Source: Marinifilum fragile JCM 15579 (GTDB lineage Bacteria > Bacteroidota > Bacteroidia > Bacteroidales > Marinifilaceae). From it: DNA of 64,000 nt. Shown in pieces: positions 27,856-36,832 of this stretch (its first letter is position 1; each line of letters starts with the position of its first letter). The stretch lies in assembly GCF_001310955.1 (NCBI RefSeq), contig NZ_BAZX01000018.1, forward strand, positions 1 through 64,000, given 5' to 3'. Below the pieces are notes generated by a model that saw only the letters and a program-made list of their open reading frames with translations, did not search any database and had not been told where the DNA came from. The translations under genes and the position numbers were made by a program.

Positions 27856-28039
27856 GTTAAATAAATGTTATGACAATTCCACCTGTCAAATGTGTCAAGT
27901 TTTTTAAACTCAGCTAATTTAACTTTGTTTAACAGTTGATAGGATAAGTAATTACTCATAATGATTATTGAAATGTAGTTTGTTGAGATGTACTTGTGGA
28001 ATTGTCTTTATTGCTAATGGGATTTCAAAAAGCTACCAA

Positions 28040-28070
28040 TTTGTATTTCCAATATCTATTTCTATTTTTG
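28040..28070 (+). promoter_or_regulatory. Promoter of the locus 4 sigma gene
   Basis: TTTG at 28040-28043, a 19-base spacer, and TATTTTTG at 28063-28070: a complete match to the Bacteroidota housekeeping promoter (-33 TTTG, -7 TAnnTTTG). The box ends 7 bases before the ATG at 28078, so the sigma mRNA would start at or very near its start codon. Confidence 0.65.
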
Positions 28071-28077
28071 ACTTTTA

Positions 28078-28629
28078 ATGGAAAATCAATTACTGTTAAA
28101 ACAATTGTCACAAGGGAATCGGGTAGTTTTCAAAAAGATTTTTGAGGAATACTATCGTCCTCTATGTGGATTTTCCAGAAATTTTATTCCCGATGCAGAA
28201 GTATGTGATGATTTGGTTCAGGAATCTTTTTTAGGATTATGGAACAAGCGCAGCGATATAGAAAGTTATACTGCCATTAAAAGTTACTTGTATTCATCGG
28301 TTCGCAATGCCTGTTTAAATTACCTTCGTCATCAAGATGTAAAACAAAAATCGCAGGAGGATATCAAAGCTTTATCATCCGATTGGTATGCCGAAGAATC
28401 CATTGTTGAAGAAGAGGTACACTCTCAAATCTATGAAGCCATAAAAGAACTCTCTCCTCAATCTCGTAAGATTATTCTGATGACTATGAATGGTTTGACA
28501 AACCCTGAGATGGCTGAGGAATTAAATGTTTCCGTGAACACGGTAAAAACATTGAAAAAACGAGCTTATGAATTTCTGCGTGGGAAATTAAAGGGAATTC
28601 ATTGGGTACTGTTGTTGCTATTAGCATAG
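28078..28629 (+). CDS. FecI-type ECF sigma factor (locus 4)
   Basis: A 183-residue ECF sigma factor with region 2 motifs FEEYYRPLCGFSRNFI, CDDLVQESFLGLWNKRSDI and YLYSSVRNACLNYLRH, and region 4 motifs LSPQSRKIILMTMNGLTNPEMAEELNVSVNTVKTL. The recognition helix reads NTVKTLKKRAYEFL. It is separated from fecR (28984) by 354 bases that hold two 7-base tandem repeats, unlike the tighter locus 3. A full housekeeping-type promoter lies directly in front. Family assignment is secure. Confidence 0.92.
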   Translation: MENQLLLKQLSQGNRVVFKKIFEEYYRPLCGFSRNFIPDAEVCDDLVQESFLGLWNKRSDIESYTAIKSYLYSSVRNACLNYLRHQDVKQKSQEDIKALSSDWYAEESIVEEEVHSQIYEAIKELSPQSRKIILMTMNGLTNPEMAEELNVSVNTVKTLKKRAYEFLRGKLKGIHWVLLLLLA

Positions 28630-28702
28630 CAGATATTTATCAGTGGGTATCTGCAAGCTTTACGGCTTAAGCCAGCTCTGTAGGTCTCGAGGATAAGGAT
28701 AA

Positions 28703-28723
28703 AAAGTATAAAGTATAAAGTAT
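28703..28723 (+). repeat. Three copies of the heptamer AAAGTAT
   Basis: Three exact head-to-tail copies of AAAGTAT, with a degenerate fourth (AAAGTTG), lie between sigma and fecR of locus 4. They are 37 bases upstream of a second, longer heptamer array. Confidence 0.8.
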
Positions 28724-28760
28724 AAAGTTGCGGAAGTAGATATGAGTTCCGAACTTTACA

Positions 28761-28823
28761 TACTCATTACTCATTACTCATTACTCATTACTCATTACTC
28801 ATTACTCATTACTCATTACTCAT
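28761..28823 (+). repeat. Nine copies of the heptamer TACTCAT
   Basis: Exactly nine perfect head-to-tail copies (63 bases) in the sigma-fecR gap, 160 bases before the fecR start. The perfect copies imply recent expansion and probable copy-number variation. It is not inside a recognisable coding frame; it could alter spacing of a promoter or the leader of fecR. The rest of the 28630-28983 gap shows no gene. Confidence 0.95.
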
Positions 28824-28983
28824 GATCCTTTCTGACGGTTAGACTGTTTGGCTTTTCTAGACTTTTCTCAACTTTTAATCCTTTCCAGACTTTTTGACTT
28901 TCTTTTTTTAAATTGAGAAAAAAAAATGATACTGTCACCCACTTTTTACTCATCCGTTTCTTAGTAACAAACCAAGAAAGAAT

Positions 28984-30135
28984 ATGCATATTTCAGAGAA
29001 TAATATATCAGATTTAATTGTTCGTCATTTAAAAGGCCAATTGAATGCAGAACAAGAAAAGGAACTGCAAGACTGGCTGCAAGATTCAGGCAAGCAAGAG
29101 CTTTTCGATAGCATTGTTTCGAAAGAAAGAATCCTAAAGAAAAGTTTTGCATACGATGAATTTAATCAGGAAGCTGCCTGGAACAAATTAGAGAAACAAA
29201 TCAAGTCGAGTCTGGATTATAAGAAATGGCTGGCTTATGCTGCAGTTCTATTGATTCCTATGGCAATTGGATTCTTGTTGCTACACAAAACTCCGGAATA
29301 TGAAGTTGGTTTGGCCGATGTGCAGAAAATTGAGCCGGGAAGCAGTAATGCAGTCATCTATTTTTCGAATGGAGAGGTGGTCGACTTATCGAAGGATACT
29401 TCAGGAGTGATTCGATCGAAGGAGAATCTTTTGGTAGAGCGAGATAGCAATCAGTTAAAAATTAATGATGAGGAATTGCTGGCTGGTGAAGCTTATAAAA
29501 TGAACCGTATTGTGACTCCCATAGGAGGAGAATTTCAAGTGAATTTACCCGATGGAACCAAAGTATGGATGAATGCAGATTCTTATTTGGAATTTCCTTC
29601 GAAATTTTCTGGTAAGGAAAGAAAGGTAATTGCTAAAGGGGAGTTGTATTTTGATGTAAAGAGCAATAAGGATTGGCCTTTTGTTGTAGAGACCAATGGA
29701 ATGGAATTGAAAGTATTGGGAACAGAATTTAATGTGCGAGCTTACGATGATGAGGCCGAAATTCTATCAACTTTGGTTGAGGGAAGTGTGAAAGTGAACA
29801 ACACCAGGGGAGAGCAGATTTTATTAAGCCCAGGGCATCAAGCCGTAATTGATAAAGGTACAAATTCGTTAAAGAGTGTAGTGGCAAATATCGAGGAGGT
29901 TACAGCCTGGAAGAACGGTCAGTTTATTTTTGATAGTCGAAGATTGGAAAACATCATGTACGATTTGGCTCGTTGGTATGATATCAAAGTATTTTTTGCC
30001 AACTCAACTGTAAAGGACAAGATCTTTTCGGTTGACGTTCAGAGATACGGACAGATTGAAGATGTTCTTTCGCTGATTGAAGGAACTGGCGATGCCAAGT
30101 TTACGATAAAAGGAAAGGTGATCACGGTAGAATAG
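28984..30135 (+). CDS. FecR-family anti-sigma regulator (locus 4)
   Basis: A 383-residue anti-sigma factor with an N-terminal sigma-binding region, one transmembrane helix (about 82-100, WLAYAAVLLIPMAIGFLLL), a first FecR-like segment (EPGSSNAVIYFSNGEVVDLS), the main FecR block (PIGGEFQVNLPDGTKVWMNA, GELYFDVKSNKDWPFVVE) and a DUF4974 C-terminus (WYDIKVFFANSTVKD). It pairs with the sigma at 28078 and the SusC at 30258. The hydrophilic N-terminus with many Gln/Glu is usual. A predicted antisense RNA and an extra GACGCAA / TTGCGTC hairpin (30140-30157) follow. Confidence 0.92.
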   Translation: MHISENNISDLIVRHLKGQLNAEQEKELQDWLQDSGKQELFDSIVSKERILKKSFAYDEFNQEAAWNKLEKQIKSSLDYKKWLAYAAVLLIPMAIGFLLLHKTPEYEVGLADVQKIEPGSSNAVIYFSNGEVVDLSKDTSGVIRSKENLLVERDSNQLKINDEELLAGEAYKMNRIVTPIGGEFQVNLPDGTKVWMNADSYLEFPSKFSGKERKVIAKGELYFDVKSNKDWPFVVETNGMELKVLGTEFNVRAYDDEAEILSTLVEGSVKVNNTRGEQILLSPGHQAVIDKGTNSLKSVVANIEEVTAWKNGQFIFDSRRLENIMYDLARWYDIKVFFANSTVKDKIFSVDVQRYGQIEDVLSLIEGTGDAKFTIKGKVITVE

Positions 30136-30162
30136 CAGAGACGCAAGGCTTTGCGTCCTGAT

Positions 30163-30244
30163 AAAATAAAATAAAAAAAGGGGATGCGCTAACATCCCCA
30201 ATTAATTAAATCAAGCGCAGTGCGAATGCGCTAAATAGTAACTA
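30163..30244 (-). ncRNA. Predicted antisense RNA opposite the susC leader (locus 4)
   Basis: The clearest of the five: on the minus strand a perfect GGGGATG / CATCCCC stem (30193-30199 with 30180-30186) is followed by seven U and then more U-rich sequence. A second stem-loop (AGCGCA at 30214-30219, TGCGCT at 30227-30232) lies 14 bases away and ends 25 bases before the susC ATG. A minus-strand TAAATTTG box (30251-30258) overlaps the start codon. On the plus strand no T-run follows the stem. Ends are estimates. Confidence 0.5.
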
Positions 30245-30257
30245 ACAACCCAAATTT

Positions 30258-33200
30258 ATGAAAAAAAATCATGATTTCGGGCATTGCTTGAGTAATGCCT
30301 GGAGAAAAACCTTAAGGGTTATGAAATTAACAGCCATTTTATTCTTTCTGGCAATATTTACCGTTTCGGCAGAAGGATATAGTCAAGGAACAAGGGTTTC
30401 CATGAAAATGGAAGATGCGAGTTTAAAAGAAGTCTTCAGAGAACTAAAATCTCTCTCAGACTATACTTTTGTGTATAGCGAAGGTATGGTGGCAGATGTA
30501 AAGATTGACGAAATCAATTTAAAGGATGTAAGTGTAGAGGATGCCTTGACATCTTGCTTGGAAGGAACTGATTTGGAATACTACATAGAGAATAATGTTG
30601 TGGTAATTCGCAAAAAAGCTCCTGTGTACGAGCAACCTGTTGAGCAGGAAAAGAAGGAAATCAAAGGAAAGGTAACCGACGATCAAGGTGTGCCTCTTCC
30701 CGGAGTATCTGTCGTAATTAAAGGAACTTCAGTTGGTGTTGCTACAGATATTGATGGAAATTATGTGTTGGAAATTGACAGCAATAACGCAGTATTGGTA
30801 TTCTCATTTGTGGGAATGCTACCACAAGAGATTGCCTATAAAGGCCAACCTGTTCAAAATGTAAGCCTGACAGCTGATACAGAACAAATGGCTGAGGTGG
30901 TTGTAACCGGTTACCAATCTATTTCAAGAGAAAGAGCTTCAGGTGCATTCGAAAAGGTAGATTCAGAGGTTTTGGATCAAAAATCAACTTTAAATGTGGT
31001 AGATAAGCTGGAAGGACAGGCTGCAGGTGTATTATTTGACAGTGATGGAAATATTACTATCCGAGGAATTAGTACAATGAAAGGAAACAGCAAACCTTTA
31101 TATGTTGTTGATGGATTTCCTATCGAGGGAGATTTGGAAACCTTAAATCCTAACGACGTTGAAAGTATGACTGTTTTGAAAGATGCAGCTGCAGCATCAA
31201 TTTGGGGTGCTCGTGCTGCCAATGGTGTTATTGTAATTGTTTCGAAAAAACATGCGAAGAAAGGAAAACCAATTGTTGAGTTTTCTTCAACTTTATCCAT
31301 TGCTGATCATCCTGATTTATACGAGTTGCCATTTGCTTCTACTGAGAAGTTTTTAGAGGTGGAGAAATTTCTTGCCGACAATGGATGGCAAAATTTACCA
31401 TCGGGTGCAAATCAATATCCGATTACCCAGGGTATGGATGCCTTTTTAAAACTAAATGATGGACAAATCGATCAAGCTGAAGCAGATGCTATCATTAATC
31501 AGTTTAAAAAAGTTGATGTAAGAGACGAATTTGCAGATCTGTTTTTAAGAAAATCTGTTCGTCAACAATACAATATTGCAATTAGTGGAGCCAGTGATAA
31601 TAGTGACTATCGTCTCTCATTGAGTTACGATGATAACAAATCATCTTCTAAGGAGAATCAAAATGATCGTTTGATTGCGAATTTAAAAATCAATACCAAA
31701 ATTACTGATCGCATCAATGTGAATGCTGGAATTTCTACTACACTTAGAAATCAGTATAACAACGGAATTGGAATCCAAAGTATTCTTGGAGTTCCACAAT
31801 ATCAAACCATATTAGATGCTGACGGGAACTACATTCCGCAGCCACAATCTTACTATCAACCAACAAAGGAAAGTTTGGTTGAACAAGGTTATCCTTACAA
31901 TTGGGATTACAACTTGTATCAGGAATTTCAGAATAAAGACAATACCATAAAGAACACGGATATTCGTATGAATGTTGGTGTTAATGTGAAGCTTGTTGAT
32001 GGACTTGATTTTGAAGGAAGATATCAGTATGAGTGGGGAAATAAGGAAGGTGAAAGTTTGTATAATGAAGAGACTTATACGGTTCGAAGTCGTGTAAATA
32101 CATTCACCTATATTGAAGATGGAAAGATCATCAGCAATTTCCCCAAAGGTCATATTTTCAATCAGTCTTTTGCAAAGTATAGAACTTTTACTACCAGAGG
32201 GCAATTGAATTTTAATCGTGCATTTGATGATAACAAGCATCAGTTAAATGCTCTTGCAGGTATGGAGGTCAGAAAATATGAAAGTGAAAGTTCTTCTTAC
32301 AGTAAATATGGGTATGATCCTCAAAGTTTGCAGTATATCAGTGTAAATCACAATGAGAGATATACAACAGCTATCAGTGGACAAAAAAGAAATATTGGGG
32401 ACAATACTTCCTTTGGTCATTTGGAAGACCGTTTTGTGTCTTATTACGGGAATATGGCCTATACCTACAACGATAAATATACCTTAACGGCAAGTGCACG
32501 TTTGGATGATTCGAACCTATTTGGTGCAGATTCTAAATATCGTAACGTTCCGCTTTGGTCAACGGGTTTGAACTGGCAGATGCATAAAGAAGATTTTATA
32601 AATCTGGACTTTGTGAATCGATTGAATCTTAGATTAACCTATGGTACCAATGGTAATGTTGATAAAAATACAAGTCCGTATTTAATTGCTGAAGTTACCA
32701 AGGATTACAGGGATCAGCATCAATATGCCTATTTGAAGAATCCGAAAAATCCGAATCTTCGATGGGAGAAAACTGCAGTGGTAAACGTCGGGGTTGATTA
32801 CTCATTGTTTTCGAATAGACTATCCGGATCGATAGAGTATTATTCTAAAAACAGTACCGACTTATTGGGTAATGTATCATTAAACTCTACTTATGGTTTC
32901 TCCAGTGCCCTGATGAATTTCGCTGAAATGACCAATAAGGGGATTGATGCAAGTGTGAACGTAGGTGTTTTAAACAAAGGAGTGAAATGGAACAGTATTC
33001 TGAATTTCAGTTACAATAAGAACCGAGTTGAAAAGGTTGAAATGCCTGATGAAACCGTGTCAAGTTATATTGGAGGAGTAGCCAGGGTAGGAAAACCATT
33101 GCATTACATGTATAGTTATCGTTGGGCAGGATTATCGAATGAAGGATTGCCTCAAATTTACAATGAAAAGGGTGAAATTATTGATCATGAAACCCAGTTG

Positions 33201-33761
33201 GAAGATCCTAAAGCCTTAAAATATGAAGGAAACCTGATTCCGAAGTTTTATGGTAGTTGGTCAAATGTGATTCGTTATAAAGGTTTTTCATTAAGTACAT
33301 TGTTTACCTATAAGTTTGGTCACAAGTTTAGAGTGCCTACCATTAACTATTCAGACTTAAACACTTCTTTGAGTAGGAATTACGTGCATGAGGACTATGT
33401 AAAAAGATGGCAAAAACCAGGAGACGAGGCTCATACAGATATTCCTGTTCTGCCAACAGATTTTAGTCAAATAGGTAGTTACTTTGGAAGTTATAGCAGA
33501 TTATCAGACAATAGAGTAGAAAGTGCTTCACACATTAGATTCAAAGAAGTGATTTTAAACTATGATTTGCCTAAGAAGTTTGTAGAGCCTTTGAAATTAA
33601 GAGCTCTGAATGTGGGCGTACAGGTAAGAAATTTAGGTGTTCTAACATTTAATGATTCTGGCTTGGATCCTGAATATGTACCTCGTGTTAGGAATAATCA
33701 AACTTTATCAGGTATACCTTTAAAGCCTGAATATACCTTTAGCTTGAAAGCAACATTTTAA
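30258..33761 (+). CDS. SusC/RagA-family TonB-dependent receptor with STN domain (locus 4)
   Basis: Outer-membrane receptor, 1167 residues: signal peptide with cleavage near GYSQ (about 43), STN domain about 45-118 (ASLKEVFRELKSLSDYTFVY), carboxypeptidase-D-like domain about 135-206 (KGKVTDDQGVPLPGVSVVIK), TonB-box-like EVVVTGYQ, plug with TVLKDAAAASIWGARAANG, and a barrel ending SLKATF. The plug IWGARAANG is shared with the receptor at 40398 (IWGARSANG), so these two are the closest pair. Its SusD partner begins 57 bases downstream. It is controlled by the locus 4 sigma/FecR pair through the STN domain. Ligand unknown. Confidence 0.95.
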   Translation: MKKNHDFGHCLSNAWRKTLRVMKLTAILFFLAIFTVSAEGYSQGTRVSMKMEDASLKEVFRELKSLSDYTFVYSEGMVADVKIDEINLKDVSVEDALTSCLEGTDLEYYIENNVVVIRKKAPVYEQPVEQEKKEIKGKVTDDQGVPLPGVSVVIKGTSVGVATDIDGNYVLEIDSNNAVLVFSFVGMLPQEIAYKGQPVQNVSLTADTEQMAEVVVTGYQSISRERASGAFEKVDSEVLDQKSTLNVVDKLEGQAAGVLFDSDGNITIRGISTMKGNSKPLYVVDGFPIEGDLETLNPNDVESMTVLKDAAAASIWGARAANGVIVIVSKKHAKKGKPIVEFSSTLSIADHPDLYELPFASTEKFLEVEKFLADNGWQNLPSGANQYPITQGMDAFLKLNDGQIDQAEADAIINQFKKVDVRDEFADLFLRKSVRQQYNIAISGASDNSDYRLSLSYDDNKSSSKENQNDRLIANLKINTKITDRINVNAGISTTLRNQYNNGIGIQSILGVPQYQTILDADGNYIPQPQSYYQPTKESLVEQGYPYNWDYNLYQEFQNKDNTIKNTDIRMNVGVNVKLVDGLDFEGRYQYEWGNKEGESLYNEETYTVRSRVNTFTYIEDGKIISNFPKGHIFNQSFAKYRTFTTRGQLNFNRAFDDNKHQLNALAGMEVRKYESESSSYSKYGYDPQSLQYISVNHNERYTTAISGQKRNIGDNTSFGHLEDRFVSYYGNMAYTYNDKYTLTASARLDDSNLFGADSKYRNVPLWSTGLNWQMHKEDFINLDFVNRLNLRLTYGTNGNVDKNTSPYLIAEVTKDYRDQHQYAYLKNPKNPNLRWEKTAVVNVGVDYSLFSNRLSGSIEYYSKNSTDLLGNVSLNSTYGFSSALMNFAEMTNKGIDASVNVGVLNKGVKWNSILNFSYNKNRVEKVEMPDETVSSYIGGVARVGKPLHYMYSYRWAGLSNEGLPQIYNEKGEIIDHETQLEDPKALKYEGNLIPKFYGSWSNVIRYKGFSLSTLFTYKFGHKFRVPTINYSDLNTSLSRNYVHEDYVKRWQKPGDEAHTDIPVLPTDFSQIGSYFGSYSRLSDNRVESASHIRFKEVILNYDLPKKFVEPLKLRALNVGVQVRNLGVLTFNDSGLDPEYVPRVRNNQTLSGIPLKPEYTFSLKATF

Positions 33762-33818
33762 CTGATTTAAATTGATAATCAAGAGATCAATATAATCGAT
33801 CTTTTAAAATAGAAAAAA

Positions 33819-35192
33819 ATGAGAACATACATATATATAGTCGCATTACTGATGCTATTTACGTCATGTGATGATTGGTTGGATATCAAACCCAAAGGGA
33901 AAATTATACCTCAAAAAGTAGAGGATTATCGATTACTGATGGATCAAGCCTATTCGCGAGGAGAATCTGTTGGTGTTGTTGAGAGTTACGGAGGAGATTT
34001 GTTTTTGAGTGATGATGTTGTAATTACCGATGATCGATTCGAAAGTAAATATGGTGAGAGCACAAGAAATGCATACACTTTTGAGGATCATATCTATCTG
34101 GAAGAGCAGGAAGATCCTGATTGGTCAACAATTTACAATCAGATTTACATGTGCAATATTGTTATTGCCGAAGTAAAATCCGCAACAGGAGGCGAGGACG
34201 AAAAGAACCAATTGTATGCAGAGGCAATTGTACACAGAGCTTTTGCCTACTTAAATCTGGTAAATTTATATGGAAAGCACTATAATCCATCTACTGCCGC
34301 AACCGATTTAGGAGTTCCCTTGCTTATTGAACCTGTTATTGAAGGAAGTTTGGAGCGATCTACAGTAAAGGAAGTATATGATTTAATTTTAAGCGACTTA
34401 GATGCAGTGTATAATGATTTGCCTAATGTTCAGGAGCAATCTTATCGTCCTTCAAAGGCTTCGGCCAGTGCACTTTTGGCGAGAACATACTTGTTGATGG
34501 GTGATTTTAACAAAGCACTTTCGAATGCGGATGAATCTTTATCATACTATAATTTCATGTATAACTACAATGAATTGCCAAAGAATGCTTGGTATGCAAA
34601 TATGATTGATTTACCGAATAACTACGAAAACAAAGAACAAATTTTGTGGAAAGAACCACAAAATTCGTATGAATTGATCTATCCAAGTCAACAATTGAAA
34701 GCTGTATATGATTTGGACAATGATTTAAGATTTACAGGTATGTTCGAAACGGAGTGGTTCCCTCCTTATGCCGACAAGATATATTTGCAAGAGTATTTGG
34801 TAGGAAGAACGTGTGGATTATCTGTACCTGAAATGATATTGACCAGAGCTGAATGTAATGCAAGAAATGGAAATATTAGTGATGCAATGTCGGATGTGAA
34901 TTTGATTCGTCAAAACAGAATTAAGACAGAAGCTTATACTGAACTAATAGCTACGGATGCTGCAGATGCTCTACAAAAAGTAAAGCAGGAGAGAAGAAGA
35001 GAGCTTGCCTTTAAGGGATCAAGATGGTTTGACATTAAGCGTTACAATGCATATGATGATGCAAATATTTCCATCGATCACAGTGTAGCGGGAGAGTCGC
35101 ATATTTTATCGCCGGGAGATAATAAGTGGGCTCAGCCAATAGCAAGAAAGTACATCTTAAAGAATCCTGAAATAGAACAAAACCCTCGTTAG
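33819..35192 (+). CDS. SusD/RagB-family lipoprotein (locus 4)
   Basis: A 457-residue lipoprotein with intact lipobox (LFTSC, then DDWLDIKPKGKIIPQ). It has the SusD/RagB pattern throughout: KVEDYRLLMDQAYS, AIVHRAFAYLNLVNLYGKHY, SASALLARTYLLMGDFNKAL, VPEMILTRAECNARNGN, KQERRRELAFKGSRWFDIKR and a terminal NPR. It forms the lid of the receptor at 30258. An inverted repeat TAGCCCCGA / TCGGGGCTA (35206-35229) follows 14 bases after the stop codon and probably stabilises or ends the susCD transcript ahead of the thioredoxin gene. Confidence 0.94.
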   Translation: MRTYIYIVALLMLFTSCDDWLDIKPKGKIIPQKVEDYRLLMDQAYSRGESVGVVESYGGDLFLSDDVVITDDRFESKYGESTRNAYTFEDHIYLEEQEDPDWSTIYNQIYMCNIVIAEVKSATGGEDEKNQLYAEAIVHRAFAYLNLVNLYGKHYNPSTAATDLGVPLLIEPVIEGSLERSTVKEVYDLILSDLDAVYNDLPNVQEQSYRPSKASASALLARTYLLMGDFNKALSNADESLSYYNFMYNYNELPKNAWYANMIDLPNNYENKEQILWKEPQNSYELIYPSQQLKAVYDLDNDLRFTGMFETEWFPPYADKIYLQEYLVGRTCGLSVPEMILTRAECNARNGNISDAMSDVNLIRQNRIKTEAYTELIATDAADALQKVKQERRRELAFKGSRWFDIKRYNAYDDANISIDHSVAGESHILSPGDNKWAQPIARKYILKNPEIEQNPR

Positions 35193-35205
35193 TAGGTAAC
35201 CATAG

Positions 35206-35229
35206 TAGCCCCGATTAATTTCGGGGCTA
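35206..35229 (+). terminator. Stem-loop after susD of locus 4
   Basis: A perfect 9-base-pair stem (35206-35214 with 35221-35229) and a 6-base loop directly after susD. A T-run is lacking, so it is either a partial terminator or an mRNA 3' stabiliser that sets the susCD-to-thioredoxin expression ratio. Confidence 0.5.
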
Positions 35230-35332
35230 ATTCTCTACACCCTACCAGCCTAAGAAAATTTTGACTTTAATTAAGAATAAATGAGTTGAGTTCATTTGTC
35301 TCGGAATTCTTGTAATAAATTATTTAATGGTA

Positions 35333-36541
35333 ATGAAAAAGGTTTTAGTACTTATAGTAGCTACATTTATCTGTAGTGGCTTGTTTGCTCAAGGCATTGA
35401 GTTTGAACATGGAACTTTTAAAGAAGCTTTGGCAAAAGCAAAAAAAGAAAATAAGTTGGTTTTTATGGACTGCTATACCAGTTGGTGTGGTCCGTGCAAG
35501 TATTTGGCAAAAGACATTTTTCCACAAAAGGAAGTTGGAGATTACTTCAATAAGAATTTTGTGAATGTAAAAATGGATATGGAAAAAGGAGAGGGGATTG
35601 CCTTAAACAAGAAATATGGTATAACTTCTTATCCTAGCTTGCTATTTATCGATGCCCACGGTAAGGTAGTTCACAAGTTAGTTGGAGGGATGCCGGCTGA
35701 AGATTTAATCAAAGGCGCAAAGGCAGCTTTGAACCCGGAATTGCGTATTGGAACCCTTCGAACCAAGTACCAGAGCGGGAACCGAGATTTGGAATTTTTA
35801 ATGACTTATCTGAATGCAGTAAAAGCCCTGTATGACAAGGAAACAATGTCCATTGTTGCTAAAGAAATCATCAATAGAACCTCTTTGGAAAAATACTTAA
35901 ATAAAGAACAGTTCTATGTGATTTCATCTGCTAAATTTCCGTACGGCTCAAAAGAATTCAACTGCTTATTGGCGAATAAGGACAAGCTAAAAGAAATTAC
36001 TGAGCCATATGAATATGCAACATTATTTGGTTCTGCTTATTATGCGCATTTGGAACAGTATGCCAAAGAGTGTAAAAGCTTAAAAGAACTGAATGATGAA
36101 ACCGATAGATGTCATAGGGAATTTCCAAATGATAATTTAGAGCATACAAAGAAAAGTTTAAAGTATACCTATTACATAGCAAACAATCAATTGCAAACAT
36201 GGTACGATCTTAAAATCAAGGAGGCAGAAGCATCAAAAGGCAATAAAGGAAATGTTTTTACTTATTACAACATATGTGATGAGATTTTAAGAACGGAAAA
36301 ACTGGCCGCCCAAAAAGAAATAGTAGATGATTTTATCAAGATTGCTCAAACATTTGCCGCTGACAGAGAAAATGGAATCATCATGGGAAATATGATGTTG
36401 GCAAAACTTTATCTGCACAAGAAGGATAAGGAGAAAGCTGCGAGCGCTTTTGATATTTTCATCATCGAAAATGGCAAAGCTGGTGGTAACAATACACATC
36501 CTTCTGTTACCCGTTTAAAGGAAGCAATTGACAAATTGTAA
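35333..36541 (+). CDS. Exported thioredoxin-domain protein with helical C-terminus (locus 4)
   Basis: A 402-residue protein from the ATG at 35333 (an ATG two codons earlier is possible). It has a Sec signal cleaved after LFAQ (residue 20), then a thioredoxin domain with MDCYTSWCGPC (Cys52, Cys55) and SYPSLLFIDAHG. The C-terminal 260 residues are helical. The first 120 residues are almost the same as those of the protein at 48322 (shared EFEHGTF, EALAKAKKENK, FPQKEVGDYF, KMDMEKGEGI), while the helical tails diverge strongly. That is what one would expect if the tail picks the partner or substrate. It ends locus 4; terminator and 3' flank are copied from locus 2. Confidence 0.9.
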   Translation: MKKVLVLIVATFICSGLFAQGIEFEHGTFKEALAKAKKENKLVFMDCYTSWCGPCKYLAKDIFPQKEVGDYFNKNFVNVKMDMEKGEGIALNKKYGITSYPSLLFIDAHGKVVHKLVGGMPAEDLIKGAKAALNPELRIGTLRTKYQSGNRDLEFLMTYLNAVKALYDKETMSIVAKEIINRTSLEKYLNKEQFYVISSAKFPYGSKEFNCLLANKDKLKEITEPYEYATLFGSAYYAHLEQYAKECKSLKELNDETDRCHREFPNDNLEHTKKSLKYTYYIANNQLQTWYDLKIKEAEASKGNKGNVFTYYNICDEILRTEKLAAQKEIVDDFIKIAQTFAADRENGIIMGNMMLAKLYLHKKDKEKAASAFDIFIIENGKAGGNNTHPSVTRLKEAIDKL

Positions 36542-36590
36542 TAATAAGGGCTTTTATCTGTGTTATCGGTTACTTATGAATTATTAAATT

Positions 36591-36680
36591 TTACTCGAAA
36601 TCATTCTGAGGAACTAGATGAAATAGATATGTTGATTAGTAAATGGAGCAGCCACATTTGGGAGTGGCTGCTTTTTTTGT
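36591..36680 (+). repeat. Duplicated 3' flank of thioredoxin genes, copy 2
   Basis: About 88 bases nearly identical to 17537-17624, including the terminator hairpin. It follows the paralogous thioredoxin gene in the same orientation and at a similar distance. Confidence 0.7.
36647..36678 (+). terminator. Intrinsic terminator of locus 4
   Basis: AGCAGCCAC (36647-36655) pairs with GTGGCTGCT (36664-36672), followed by seven T; same hairpin as at 17592. Confidence 0.85.
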
Positions 36681-36756
36681 GCACCAATAGATTATGCAAC
36701 TTTACACGTAAGCCATTTGCGCTTATCCCAGCGAATAGTTAAAAAGAAGGCATAAA

Positions 36757-36793
36757 AAAAGGAAAGACCTCTCTGTGGTAGATCTTTCCTTTT
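36757..36793. terminator. Bidirectional terminator between convergent genes
   Basis: AAAAGGAAAGACCT (36757-36770) pairs with AGATCTTTCCTTTT (36780-36793) with one mismatch. An A-run before and a T-run after it allow termination from both strands, fitting its place between locus 4 and the minus-strand gene ending at 36833. Confidence 0.75.
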
Positions 36794-36832
36794 TAATTCA
36801 AACACAAAATGATTTATTGTCAATTCAATTGC

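Noticed and set aside
27750..27959. A 69-codon minus-strand frame starting MSNYLSYQLL
   Set aside because: Its basic C-terminal part crosses the GC-rich island in a frame that looks less protein-like than the neighbouring 36-residue frame; no support beyond openness.
28761..28823. The heptamer array as a CRISPR-like or coding repeat
   Set aside because: Seven-base units without spacers are not CRISPR, and frames through it meet stops on both strands.
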